A stretch of DNA of 42,839 bases from an uncultured Eubacteriales bacterium (GCA_905210545.1 CAJLXC010000002.1:1-42839); one strand, 5' to 3'; shown: positions 1 through 7,784, numbered from the stretch's first letter. Program-made: numbers and translations. The notes: generated from the sequence alone by a model not told the origin.

Positions 1-183
1 GACTACTTCCGTTTCCTCGTCGTCCTCGTCAAAGTCGAACTCAAGCAGCTCGTTGCACTTCGGGCAGTGGATGGAGTCCTTCAGGATGGTTTCCTCGTCG
101 AGGTGCAGCTCCTCGCCGCAATTCGGGCAGGTCAAAGAGTATCCTTCGTCTATGGGTTTTCCGCAGTCGGAACAAGTTTTCAT
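1..183 (-). CDS. Zinc-ribbon protein, partial (C-terminus beyond window)
   Basis: The gene starts with ATG at 183 and runs off the left edge, leaving 61 codons. A clear AAAGGAG ribosome site lies just upstream of the ATG. The visible protein has CxxC pairs at residues 4-7, 19-22 and 40-43 and then an acidic stretch rich in Asp and Glu (about 48-58). Paired CxxC knuckles are typical of small zinc ribbons that bind protein or nucleic acid. No enzymatic domain is visible and the family is not identified. It is divergent from gyrB, with about 210 bases of shared upstream region. Its role is unknown. Confidence 0.75.
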   Translation of the reverse strand, partial: MKTCSDCGKPIDEGYSLTCPNCGEELHLDEETILKDSIHCPKCNELLEFDFDEDDEETEVV

Positions 184-229
184 AATAATTCTCCTTTATT
201 TTTTAATAACAGTTTGCACAAAAAAACAT

Positions 230-235
230 ATTATA
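230..235 (-). promoter_or_regulatory. Possible -10 element of the zinc-ribbon gene
   Basis: On the minus strand this reads TATAAT, about 45 bases upstream of the ATG at 183. No good -35 box is seen at 16-18 bases, so the call rests on the -10 and position only. Confidence 0.35.
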
Positions 236-331
236 TTCATTGTTTTTTCATAAAAAGAAAAAACGATAGAACTCGAGTTTTTTTATTTGCCGTTAAAACT
301 ATATAATAGTTTTAAAAGTTCCGGATATCGC

Positions 332-360
332 TTGTAAAAAAACTCAAAATATGGTAAAAT
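332..360 (+). promoter_or_regulatory. gyrB-gyrA promoter
   Basis: TTGTAA at 332-337 and TAAAAT at 355-360 are separated by 17 bases, and TGG precedes the -10 (extended -10). Initiation would fall near 367, giving a leader of about 30 bases before the gyrB ATG at 398. Confidence 0.6.
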
Positions 361-397
361 ATAAATGCAAAAAAATAATAAATTTTTCGGGTGAATA

Positions 398-2308
398 ATG
401 GAAGAAAACAAAAAAGTAACCGCCGAATACGGCGAGTCCGAAATACAGGTTTTAGAGGGACTTGATCCCGTTCGTAAAAGACCCGGTATGTATATCGGAT
501 CTACCGACGCAAGAGGTCTGCATCATCTCGTGCAGGAAATCGTCGATAACTCTATCGACGAGGCTTTGTCCGGTTATTGCGATACGATAACGGTGCGTAT
601 AAACGGCGACGGTTCGTGTACGGTACAGGACAACGGAAGGGGTATTCCCACGGCGATTCACCATACCGAAAAAGTTTCGGCAGTGCAAGTCGTGCTTACC
701 AAACTCCATGCTGGCGGCAAGTTCGGCGGCGGGGGGTATAAAATTTCGGGCGGACTTCACGGCGTCGGCTTGTCGGTCGTAAACGCTCTTTCGGAATGGC
801 TCGAAGTAGAGGTTTTCCAGAACGGAAAAATCTACAAGCAAATTTATAACAGGGGTATTCCGCAAGCACCGCTTTCCGTGATAGGAGAAGTGGATTATAC
901 CGGCACGCGCGTTACTTTTATGCCGGACGACGAAATTTTCGAAACGACGAAATTCAATTACGATACGATTAAAACTCGTCTCAGAGAACTTGCTTATCTT
1001 AATAAAGGTTTAACGATTAAGCTTATCGATACCCGCGCGGAAAAAGAGCAGGAAGATACTTTCCGTTACGAGGGCGGCATCGCGCATTTCGTGGAAGATT
1101 TAAGCCGTAATAAAACCCCGCTTTTTGCCAAACCCGTTTATTTCGACGTGTTTTACGGCGATACCGAGGTGGAAGTCGCTTTACAATACACCGACACTTA
1201 TAACGAAGTTATTTATTCCTTTGCGAACAACATAAATACCGAAGAAGGCGGTACGCATTTAGACGGTTTTAAAACCTCGCTTACAAAAATCATAAACGAA
1301 GCGGGTCAGAAGCTCGGCGTTTTCAAAGGTACGGAAAAAGTTTCTCCCGAAGACGTGAGAGAAGGTCTTTTCGCTGTCGTTTCCGTCAAACTCACCGAGC
1401 CGCAGTTTGAAGGGCAAACTAAAACCAAACTCGGCAATTCCGAAATGAAAGCTTTCGTAACCAAGGCGATGAACGAATATTTCGGTTCTTTTTTAGAAGA
1501 AAATCCCGCCGTCGCGAAAGAAATTCTTATGAAATGTCTTACCGCGCAACGCGCGAGAGAGGCTGCGAGGTTGGCGAGAGAAAGCACGAGAAGAAAAGGC
1601 GCGCTCGAAAGTATGGCTCTCCCCGGAAAGCTTGCCGATTGTTCTGACAAAAACCCCGAATTCTGCGAAATTTTTATCGTCGAGGGCGATTCCGCAGGCG
1701 GCAGCGCGAAACAGGGCAGAGACAGGCGTTTTCAGGCGGTGCTTCCGCTCAGGGGTAAAATAATAAACGTAGAAAAAGCAAGATATAACCACGTTCTCGA
1801 AAACGAAGAAATAAAAGCTATGATAACGGCTTTCGGCGCGGGCATCAAAGACGATTTCGACGAAAGCAAGCTGCGTTACGACAGAATAATCTGTATGACC
1901 GATGCCGACGTTGACGGAAGCCATATCAGAATTCTGCTTTTAACGTTCTTTTTCAGGTTTATGCGTCCGCTTATAGAACACGGACACGTTTATATAGCGC
2001 AACCGCCGCTTTATAAAGCGACCAAAGGCAAAGACGACAAATATCTTTACAGCGACAAAGAATTGCAGGATTATCTCGCCGTAGCGGGAAAGTGCGATAT
2101 TCAGCGTTATAAAGGTCTGGGCGAAATGGATCCCGAACAGCTTTGGAATACGACGATGAATCCCGAATCGAGAACTATGCTTCGCGTTTCTATGGAAGAC
2201 GCAGTAGAAGCCGATCAGACGTTTGACAGGCTTATGGGCGGCAATCCCGAGCTGAGAAGAGAGTTTATCGAGCAGAACGCAAAACTCGTTACCGAATTAG
2301 ACGTATAA
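398..2308 (+). CDS. gyrB: DNA gyrase subunit B
   Basis: GyrB is the ATPase subunit of gyrase; with GyrA it introduces negative supercoils. The 636 residues match the usual length in Bacillota. The GHKL ATPase domain is visible from the EIVDNSIDEA box (about 47-56) and GGLHGVG (about 121-127). The TOPRIM domain carries EGDSAGGSAK from about residue 429 and DADVDG near 502, which hold the metal-binding acidic residues. PLRGKIINVEKA is the GyrB-type TOPRIM segment, and the C-terminal KGLGEMDPEQLW motif is intact. The start at 398 has only a weak GGGTGA ribosome site. The gene lies 15 bases before gyrA in one operon; the GyrA box in its partner supports gyrase rather than topoisomerase IV. Confidence 0.96.
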   Translation: MEENKKVTAEYGESEIQVLEGLDPVRKRPGMYIGSTDARGLHHLVQEIVDNSIDEALSGYCDTITVRINGDGSCTVQDNGRGIPTAIHHTEKVSAVQVVLTKLHAGGKFGGGGYKISGGLHGVGLSVVNALSEWLEVEVFQNGKIYKQIYNRGIPQAPLSVIGEVDYTGTRVTFMPDDEIFETTKFNYDTIKTRLRELAYLNKGLTIKLIDTRAEKEQEDTFRYEGGIAHFVEDLSRNKTPLFAKPVYFDVFYGDTEVEVALQYTDTYNEVIYSFANNINTEEGGTHLDGFKTSLTKIINEAGQKLGVFKGTEKVSPEDVREGLFAVVSVKLTEPQFEGQTKTKLGNSEMKAFVTKAMNEYFGSFLEENPAVAKEILMKCLTAQRAREAARLARESTRRKGALESMALPGKLADCSDKNPEFCEIFIVEGDSAGGSAKQGRDRRFQAVLPLRGKIINVEKARYNHVLENEEIKAMITAFGAGIKDDFDESKLRYDRIICMTDADVDGSHIRILLLTFFFRFMRPLIEHGHVYIAQPPLYKATKGKDDKYLYSDKELQDYLAVAGKCDIQRYKGLGEMDPEQLWNTTMNPESRTMLRVSMEDAVEADQTFDRLMGGNPELRREFIEQNAKLVTELDV

Positions 2309-2323
2309 TAAGGAGAAAAGACG

Positions 2324-4828
2324 ATGGCAAAAAAAGACGCAAGTCCCGAGCTTACCGCAGGGTTTAAAGAAACTCTCGAAAAAACCAAGCTCATAAATAT
2401 AGAAGTCAATCAGGAAATAAAAAAGTCGTTTATCGCTTACGCTATGGCGGTAAACGTGTCGAGAGCCATACCGGACGTGAGAGACGGTATGAAGCCCGTT
2501 CACCGCAGAATTCTTTACGCTATGCACGAAGCGGGACTTACCAGCGATAAAGCGTTCAGGAAATGCGCCAAAATCGTCGGTGACGTTCTCGGTAAATATC
2601 ACCCGCACGGCGACAGCTCGGTTTACGACGCGCTCGTTCGTCTTGCGCAGGACTTCTCCATAAACTTCCCGCTCGTAGACGGTCACGGAAACTTCGGTTC
2701 GGTAGACGGAGACCCCGCCGCGGCTTACAGGTACACGGAAGCAAGACTTTCCAAGCTTTCCAACGAAATGCTCAGGGAAATCGACAAGGATACCGTAGAT
2801 TTTTATCCTAACTTCGACGATACGGAAATGCAGCCCGTAGTGTTGCCTTCGCGCTTTCCGAACATTCTCGTAAACGGTTCCGACGGTATAGCCGTAGGCA
2901 TGGCGACGAACATTCCGCCGCACAACCTTGCGGAATGCTTAAACGCGTGTATCGCGATGCTCGATAATCCCGAAATTACGGTAGAAGAGCTTATGGAATA
3001 TATTCCCGCTCCCGATTATCCCACGGGCGGCGTTCTGATGGGCAGAGTGGGCATTAAACAAGCTTATAAAACCGGTAAGGGCGGCTTTGTTTTGCGCGCC
3101 AAAACCGATATAGAAGAATTCAACAACGGCACTCGCGAAAGAATCGTCGTGACGGAGCTTCCGTATCAGGTCAATAAAGCTCTTCTTATAAAGTCGATTG
3201 CCGATATGGTTAAAGACAAGAGAATAGAGGGGATAAGCGATATTAAAGACGAATCCGACCGTCACGGTATGCGTATGGTTATCGACCTTAAAAAAGACGC
3301 GAACGCGCAGGTCGTTCTAAATACGCTTTTCAAGCACACGAACTTGCAGGTTAAAGACGGCATAACTCTTTTGGCTCTCGTAGACGGCGAGCCTAAAGTT
3401 TTGTCGCTTAAAGAGATTTTACAGCAGTATATAGCGCATCAGGAATCCGTTATAGAAAGAAGAACTAAATACGATCTTGCGAAAACCGAAGAAAGAGAGC
3501 ATATCGTAAAGGGTTTGGTTATCGCTTTGGCGAATATCGACGAGGTTATCGAGATTATCAAAAAATCTTCGGATAAAAACTCGGCGGCGCAGGCTTTGAT
3601 CGATAAATTCCTGCTGTCCGACAAGCAAGCCAACGCTATACTCGAAATGAGATTGCAACGACTGACGAGTATGGAAGTCGAAAAACTCAACGCCGAACTC
3701 GTCGAACTCGATAAAACGATTGCGGATCTTAAAGATATTCTCGCAAACGAATGGCGTATTAAAGAAATAATCAAAAACGATATGGAAGAGATAAAAAGTA
3801 ATTATCCTTCCCCGAGAAAGACGGAACTCTCTTACGATTACGGCGATATAGACATCGCGGATATGATACCCGTAGAAGACGTGGTGGTAAGCTTAACGCA
3901 TTTCGGCTACGTAAAACGCGTTGCTGCTTCGGAATACAGAACTCAACGCCGCGGCGGTAAAGGCGTTACGGCGCATAAACCCAAAGAGGAAGATTTTGTC
4001 GAGAATATGTTCGTAACCTCTTCTCACGACGACATACTGTTCTTTACCGATAAAGGCAAGGTTTACAGTATGAAATGCTTCTTTATACCGGAAGCGCAGA
4101 GAACGGCGCGCGGCAGGGCGATAGTAAATCTTTTGCAGCTTTCCGACAACGAAAAGGTTTGCGCGATGTTGCCGCTTAAAGAAGGGGCGGAAGGCTTTAT
4201 TATGATGGCAACGAGAGACGGACTTATCAAGAAAACCGCTCTTTCGGAATTTTCCAACATAAGAAAGGTCGGAAAAATCGCTATTAAAATCACCGAAAAC
4301 GACGAGCTTATATCCGTCGGCTTAACGAGCGGCTCGGATAAAGTGCTTATCGGTACTTACGACGGAAAATGTATTATGTTTAACGAAACCGACGTAAGAC
4401 CTATGGGCAGAGATACGCAGGGGGTTAAGAGTATGACCTTAGAAAAGGGCGACAGGGTAGTCGATATGTCTATCGTTGACGACAACAAAGCGATAATTAC
4501 GATGACGGAAAACGGCTACGGCAAGCGTTCGGAAATTTCCGATTACAGATTGCAATCCCGCGGCGGCAAAGGCGTTAAAGCGGGCGCGTTTACGGCAAAA
4601 ACCGGAAAACTTGTCGGCTTAAAGCTTGTGGGTGAAGACGAAAACATAATGATAATCACTAATAATGGAACGATAATCAGAGTTGCATCGGACGATATCA
4701 GCACGATAGGAAGGAATACTCAGGGCGTCAGGATTATGAGAATAGAAGACGGAACTACGGTTTCTAAAATTGCCATAACGCCCGACGGCGGCGAAGAAGG
4801 CGAAGAAGAGCCTGCCGAAGAGTCCTGA
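2324..4828 (+). CDS. gyrA: DNA gyrase subunit A
   Basis: GyrA is the DNA breakage and wrapping subunit of gyrase, 834 residues here. The breakage domain shows HPHGDSSVYDALV and the catalytic tyrosine in RYTEARL (Tyr137). The C-terminal pinwheel has the GyrA box QRRGGKG at about 541-547, the hallmark of wrapping by gyrase that ParC lacks, and a second box-like SRGGKG further on. The protein ends in an acidic Glu-rich tail, known in other GyrA proteins and thought to modulate wrapping. The start is backed by AGGAG 9-10 bases upstream. It is co-transcribed with gyrB and followed by a strong hairpin terminator. Confidence 0.97.
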   Translation: MAKKDASPELTAGFKETLEKTKLINIEVNQEIKKSFIAYAMAVNVSRAIPDVRDGMKPVHRRILYAMHEAGLTSDKAFRKCAKIVGDVLGKYHPHGDSSVYDALVRLAQDFSINFPLVDGHGNFGSVDGDPAAAYRYTEARLSKLSNEMLREIDKDTVDFYPNFDDTEMQPVVLPSRFPNILVNGSDGIAVGMATNIPPHNLAECLNACIAMLDNPEITVEELMEYIPAPDYPTGGVLMGRVGIKQAYKTGKGGFVLRAKTDIEEFNNGTRERIVVTELPYQVNKALLIKSIADMVKDKRIEGISDIKDESDRHGMRMVIDLKKDANAQVVLNTLFKHTNLQVKDGITLLALVDGEPKVLSLKEILQQYIAHQESVIERRTKYDLAKTEEREHIVKGLVIALANIDEVIEIIKKSSDKNSAAQALIDKFLLSDKQANAILEMRLQRLTSMEVEKLNAELVELDKTIADLKDILANEWRIKEIIKNDMEEIKSNYPSPRKTELSYDYGDIDIADMIPVEDVVVSLTHFGYVKRVAASEYRTQRRGGKGVTAHKPKEEDFVENMFVTSSHDDILFFTDKGKVYSMKCFFIPEAQRTARGRAIVNLLQLSDNEKVCAMLPLKEGAEGFIMMATRDGLIKKTALSEFSNIRKVGKIAIKITENDELISVGLTSGSDKVLIGTYDGKCIMFNETDVRPMGRDTQGVKSMTLEKGDRVVDMSIVDDNKAIITMTENGYGKRSEISDYRLQSRGGKGVKAGAFTAKTGKLVGLKLVGEDENIMIITNNGTIIRVASDDISTIGRNTQGVRIMRIEDGTTVSKIAITPDGGEEGEEEPAEES

Positions 4829-4843
4829 TAAATATAAAAATCC

Positions 4844-4871
4844 AAAAGCCGACGATTTTTCGTCGGCTTTT
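4844..4871 (+). terminator. Intrinsic terminator after gyrA
   Basis: A 12-base perfect inverted repeat (AAAAGCCGACGA / TCGTCGGCTTTT) with a TTTT loop begins 15 bases after the gyrA stop codon. Confidence 0.85.
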
Positions 4872-4903
4872 GTGAAAAAATTTAAAAATCGACTTGTTTT
4901 ATA

Positions 4904-4932
4904 TTGACAAAATATATTTTATTTACTATAAT
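4904..4932 (+). promoter_or_regulatory. Consensus promoter of tRNA-Thr
   Basis: TTGACA at 4904-4909 and TATAAT at 4927-4932 are exactly 17 bases apart, a full match to the housekeeping sigma consensus. The mature tRNA begins 24 bases after the -10. Confidence 0.9.
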
Positions 4933-4956
4933 AAATAAGCGTTTTGAAAAAGGCGT

Positions 4957-5032
<76 letters not shown>

Positions 5033-5040
5033 TTAAAAAA

Positions 5041-5076
5041 GAAAGGTTGCAAAATATTTGCAACCTTTCTTTTTTA
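5041..5076 (+). terminator. Terminator after tRNA-Thr, probably bidirectional
   Basis: A 13-base stem (GAAAGGTTGCAAA / TTTGCAACCTTTC) with a 3-base loop, followed by a T run. A run of A before it gives a T run on the other strand, so it may also stop the converging minus-strand gene that ends at 5126. Confidence 0.85.
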
Positions 5077-5125
5077 TGCTTTTCCGATAGGAACGGCTAC
5101 GCTTTTTGTTGTCAATAAAAAAATT

Positions 5126-5587
5126 TTAATCCGTGTTTATAATACTGTCTATAGAACATTTTACAGCCGACGCATTCTTAATAAAAACAGAAGAGTGACA
5201 CAGTATATTGTTTTCTTTATGGTTTACCGTTAATATTCTCATATCTTTGAAGAAAGCTATGTCCGAAGAAACGGAGTGTTTTCTGTTGTAATATTCTCCG
5301 CGCTCCGTAGTTGAAACGTTTTCGATTGTGTCGAGCGGTATAACTTTTTTGCGGAACAAGTAATTGATAATCAGATAGTCGCCGCTTTTAACTATGGCTT
5401 TGCGGGGGGATAAAAGACCGTATAGGGCAATCAGTAATAAAACGATGCTTATTATCCAAGAGAATATTAAAGAAGCCCTTGGCAACGTATCCGGCGATAC
5501 AGTTGCTCAAATTGCTGCGATAATACCGATTATTCCTAAGATAAGCAACGGAATATAATATTTTTTACTTCTCTCCGCAATAACCAT
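5126..5587 (-). pseudogene. Two-TM membrane protein (bacterial PH-like), interrupted by in-frame TGA
   Basis: Reading from ATG at 5587, which has an AGAAGG ribosome site and a good promoter, gives 26 residues with a hydrophobic segment (LLILGIIGIIAAI) and then a TGA at 5509-5507. The same frame continues through a second membrane segment (IISIVLLLIALYGLL) and a soluble part with LIINYLFRKKVIPL, resembling small bacterial PH-type membrane proteins, and ends at 5126. A TTG at 5485 could start the downstream part but has no ribosome site. The layout fits one gene of about 153 codons with a recent nonsense mutation, possibly from TGG. TGA terminates other genes here, so recoding as Trp is unlikely. 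The function is unknown. Confidence 0.65.
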
Positions 5588-5625
5588 TTTCCTTCTCTTC
5601 AAAATTATTTATACTTTTCATATTA

Positions 5626-5654
5626 AGCATACAATATTGAAATTTAATTGTCAA
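5626..5654 (-). promoter_or_regulatory. Promoter of the interrupted membrane protein gene
   Basis: On the minus strand TTGACA (5654-5649) and TATGCT (5631-5626) are 17 bases apart, about 40 bases upstream of the ATG at 5587. An intact promoter supports recent inactivation of the gene. Confidence 0.7.
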
Positions 5655-5687
5655 GGCTTATTTCGAAATATTTTTACGGTATACGTA

Positions 5688-5765
5688 TCCGCAAAGCTAC
5701 GCGATACTGCGCTTTGGTCGGAGTGACAAGACGGTTGCTCCGCAAAGCTACGCAATACTGCGCTT
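5688..5765. repeat. Two near-identical copies of a 27-base GC-rich repeat
   Basis: TCCGCAAAGCTACGC followed by one variable base (G or A) and ATACTGCGCTT occurs at 5688-5714 and 5739-5765, 51 bases apart. The GC content is well above the local background. The arrangement resembles short dispersed intergenic repeats of the REP type, but genome-wide dispersal cannot be seen from this window. Confidence 0.65.
5715..5732 (-). repeat. Copy of the tRNA-Pro 3' end
   Basis: The 18 bases TGGTCGGAGTGACAAGAC are identical to 5837-5854, the CCA end, 3' acceptor strand and part of the T arm of the nearby tRNA-Pro. They lie between the two copies of the 27-base repeat. This is a fragment, not a tRNA gene. 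Confidence 0.75.
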
Positions 5766-5836
5766 CGCTCCGTATGTGAACTACGTTCAAGCCTTGATGA
5801 ATAAACAAAAAAGAGCAACGATTGTTGCTCTTTATG

Positions 5837-5912
5837 TGGTCGGAGTGACAAGACTTGAACTTGCGACCTCTTGCCCCCCAGACAAGCGCGCTACCAACTG
5901 CGCTACACCCCG
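5837..5912 (-). tRNA. tRNA-Pro(GGG)
   Basis: On the minus strand the 76-base cloverleaf begins CGGGGTG and ends CACTCCG-A-CCA, pairing with one G·T. The anticodon stem CTTGT/GCAAG encloses loop CTGGGGG, giving anticodon GGG for proline codons CCC and CCT. The D arm has AGTTGGTAGCG and the T loop TTCAAGT. CCA is encoded. No promoter is seen immediately upstream; the best candidate lies beyond the duplicated 5' fragment, at 6152-6180. Confidence 0.93.
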
Positions 5913-6054
5913 AAAATTGTGTTACGTTTTTATTAAGTTTTTACTCGCATTTATTCCGTTTACGGTAGCGCCCAAGGCGCTTCCGCTCTCGGCATAAAGC
6001 CTCGCGGGCTTTGGCTACAAACCGTCCACCGGACTCTTTGCTTAACGCGTCGCC

Positions 6055-6073
6055 CCAACTGCGCTACACCCCG
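6055..6073 (-). repeat. Copy of the tRNA-Pro 5' end
   Basis: CCAACTGCGCTACACCCCG is identical to 5894-5912, which encodes the 5' acceptor strand and half of the D arm of tRNA-Pro. After these 19 bases the similarity stops. The intervening 5913-6054 is GC-rich with no convincing ORF. Either an upstream tandem tRNA gene has decayed or an element inserted and duplicated the gene's 5' end. Confidence 0.75.
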
Positions 6074-6151
6074 TAACAGTTTTAGTTAATTCCGCAACGT
6101 TTTGCTTTTAATTTATAAAAGACTAACTATCGCTTCCTTAACACAATGGCT

Positions 6152-6180
6152 ATTTTACCACATTTGATTTTTTTTTGCAA
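6152..6180 (-). promoter_or_regulatory. Minus-strand promoter pointing at the tRNA-Pro locus
   Basis: On the minus strand TTGCAA (6180-6175) and TAAAAT (6157-6152) are 17 bases apart with TGG before the -10. It fires through the 19-base tRNA fragment at 6073-6055 and then into the intact tRNA-Pro. Confidence 0.6.
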
Positions 6181-6256
6181 CAAAAATAACGTATTTATTA
6201 GACACAATTTCAAAATAATGATAAAATATTTTTATCAACTATAAAAACGGACAAAT

Positions 6257-6910
6257 ATGAGAATAAGAAAGAAAAAACATTTAGCGGAAAGGGTAGAAAA
6301 GGTTAAAGACGTGATGCTTATCGCGGATACCGACGAGCCTAACGCGTTGTTGGCGGCAAAAAATAAAAAGTATTTTGATTACGCAGAACTTTTCGGAAAC
6401 GATAATCCCGTAGAAGTAGAAATCGGTTGCGGTAAAGGCGGATTTATTACAGAAAAGGCGAAAAGAAATCCAAACGTTAATTTCCTTGCGGTAGAGTTGT
6501 TGCAGAATATCGCCGTTATGGCGGCAGAGAACATAAAAAACGCGAGGCTGAATAACGTGAAAATTTTCAATTGCGGCGCGGACTATCTCGCGAGATATAT
6601 AAAACCGGAATCCGTCCGAGCGGTTTACCTTAATTTTTCTCCGCCGTTCCCGGGGAAAAGATATGAAAACAGAAGGTTGACCAAACCCGAGCTTGTTGCG
6701 TTTTATAAAGAAATTCTTTGCGACGGCGGCTTAATACGGCAAAAGACGGACGATAAGGATTTTTTTGTTTACTCGTACAAGACGTTGGAAAAAAGCGGAT
6801 TCAGCGTAAATACGGAAGAGGTTTGTTGTTCCGATAACGTAGAAACGGAATACGAGAAAAAATTCAGAAATTCGGGATTTAATATATACGGGTTGATTGC
6901 AAAAAAATAA
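6257..6910 (+). CDS. trmB: tRNA (guanine-N7)-methyltransferase, TrmB family
   Basis: TrmB methylates N7 of G46 in the tRNA variable loop using S-adenosylmethionine. The 217 residues fit the family. The N-terminal MRIRKKK start, the SAM motif EIGCGKGGF (about 55-63), the motif II region FLAVELL and the C-terminal KTDDKDFF are all present. The usual S-D-P-W-P-K segment reads S-P-P-F-P-G (128-133), so the conserved Asp is Pro and the Trp is Phe. The rest, KRYENRRLT, is normal. The gene stands alone, and no strong ribosome site precedes its ATG. The family assignment is firm, but the changed motif leaves activity open. Confidence 0.85.
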   Translation: MRIRKKKHLAERVEKVKDVMLIADTDEPNALLAAKNKKYFDYAELFGNDNPVEVEIGCGKGGFITEKAKRNPNVNFLAVELLQNIAVMAAENIKNARLNNVKIFNCGADYLARYIKPESVRAVYLNFSPPFPGKRYENRRLTKPELVAFYKEILCDGGLIRQKTDDKDFFVYSYKTLEKSGFSVNTEEVCCSDNVETEYEKKFRNSGFNIYGLIAKK

Positions 6911-6953
6911 TCGCCCGCCTGCCGAACCGAAAGCTCTGCGAATTATCGGGCGA
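6911..6953 (+). terminator. Weak hairpin between trmB and the XRE gene
   Basis: TCGCCCG right after the trmB stop can pair with CGGGCGA about 28 bases later. The loop is long and there is no T run, so termination is uncertain. Confidence 0.25.
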
Positions 6954-6970
6954 AAAACGTGTAAAAAGGG

Positions 6971-7561
6971 CTATTTGCGTTTTCTCGGCTTTAACTGCGA
7001 CCATAGTATAGTAGCGATCTGAAGCGGCGCGCCAAGCAGGAATATCGCCCACATCTTGCCTCCTGAAACCTGCAAGAACAAGGTTGTAAGCACAGTCCAT
7101 ATAAGAAACGATATAAGAATAAATGTGTATTTTCGTTTTCCCCAGATGCCGTTAAAAACGATGAGAACGATAAACGACAGGGGGAGAGCGTAGATAAAAA
7201 CGAGCCAGGCTTTTCCTAAACTGAAATATGTGGAATAAAAGAATACCATTGTAGCAAGCAGCCAGACGATAAGAACGGCAAGACAGGTTATTATTATTTT
7301 ATTCGCAAAGTTAGTTTTGCCTACGTAAATTTTATCGTAGGACTCGTCGTTTCCTTCTGAAATAAGAAAATCCACCGTCACGCCGAACAGGTCTGCAATC
7401 TCTTTTATTACTTCTATCGGCGGCGTGGAATCTCCGTGCTCCCATTTGGAAACGGATTTATCCGTGTAATTCAGTTTGCTTGCAAGTTCCGTCTGAGTCA
7501 TTTTATTTTTGATTCTTAACGTTGTAATGTTTTTTGCAAGAGAGTCTTTAATACTGTTCAT
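6971..7561 (-). CDS. XRE-family helix-turn-helix regulator with C-terminal membrane domain
   Basis: About 196 residues from ATG 7561. Residues 1-65 form a Cro/C1-type helix-turn-helix (TLRIKNKMTQTELASKLN, then KSVSKWEHGDSTPP). The remainder holds four hydrophobic segments (IIITCLAVLIVWLLATMVFF; FIYALPLSFIVLIVF; FILISFLIWTVLTTLF; FLLGAPLQIATILW), so the DNA-binding domain is probably tethered to the membrane. In-frame starts GTG 7585 and ATG 7579 exist, but a promoter (-10 at 7573-7568) would start transcription close to 7561, favouring a near-leaderless message. No ribosome site precedes any start. A perfect palindrome at 7612-7628 is a candidate operator. The target genes are unknown. Confidence 0.82.
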   Translation of the reverse strand: MNSIKDSLAKNITTLRIKNKMTQTELASKLNYTDKSVSKWEHGDSTPPIEVIKEIADLFGVTVDFLISEGNDESYDKIYVGKTNFANKIIITCLAVLIVWLLATMVFFYSTYFSLGKAWLVFIYALPLSFIVLIVFNGIWGKRKYTFILISFLIWTVLTTLFLQVSGGKMWAIFLLGAPLQIATILWSQLKPRKRK

Positions 7562-7567
7562 AAATAA

Positions 7568-7596
7568 AATATAGCACATTTTCACTCAAAAATCAA
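7568..7596 (-). promoter_or_regulatory. Promoter of the XRE gene
   Basis: On the minus strand TTGATT (7596-7591) and TATATT (7573-7568) are 17 bases apart. Predicted initiation is at or next to the ATG at 7561. Confidence 0.55.
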
Positions 7597-7611
7597 TCGT
7601 TTTTCTTAAAA

Positions 7612-7628
7612 TTCTACCGTCGGTAGAA
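7612..7628. promoter_or_regulatory. Perfect 8+1+8 palindrome, candidate operator
   Basis: TTCTACCG-T-CGGTAGAA lies just upstream of the XRE promoter -35 box and between two divergent genes. Its length and symmetry suit a dimeric helix-turn-helix protein, so autoregulation is an inference. There is no T run, so it is not a terminator. Confidence 0.5.
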
Positions 7629-7730
7629 AGTTTATTCCGTCATGCGAAAGCAAACTGAGTACTCTCGCCGCGTGAGATACGGTGTATCGCGTCTTTCACT
7701 AACCAAATTCTATTCGTAGAGTTAATTCAA

Positions 7731-7759
7731 TTGTAAAAATTTTTCGGGCGTAATATAAT
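7731..7759 (+). promoter_or_regulatory. Promoter of the GT8 gene
   Basis: TTGTAA (7731-7736) and TATAAT (7754-7759) are 17 bases apart. An AAGGAGG ribosome site follows at 7772-7778. Confidence 0.75.
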
Positions 7760-7784
7760 TGTAGCGTAACCAAGGAGGTATGCT

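Noticed and set aside
5485..5587. TGA read as tryptophan (alternative genetic code)
   Set aside because: Many genes here, including gyrA, end in TGA, and tryptophan is encoded by TGG throughout, so the standard code applies.
5688..5765. CRISPR array
   Set aside because: Only two repeat units with a 24-base gap that contains a tRNA fragment, and no cas gene nearby.
5776..5997. Open frame over tRNA-Pro
   Set aside because: It is the complement of the tRNA plus GC-rich repeat sequence, a well-known source of spurious proteins.
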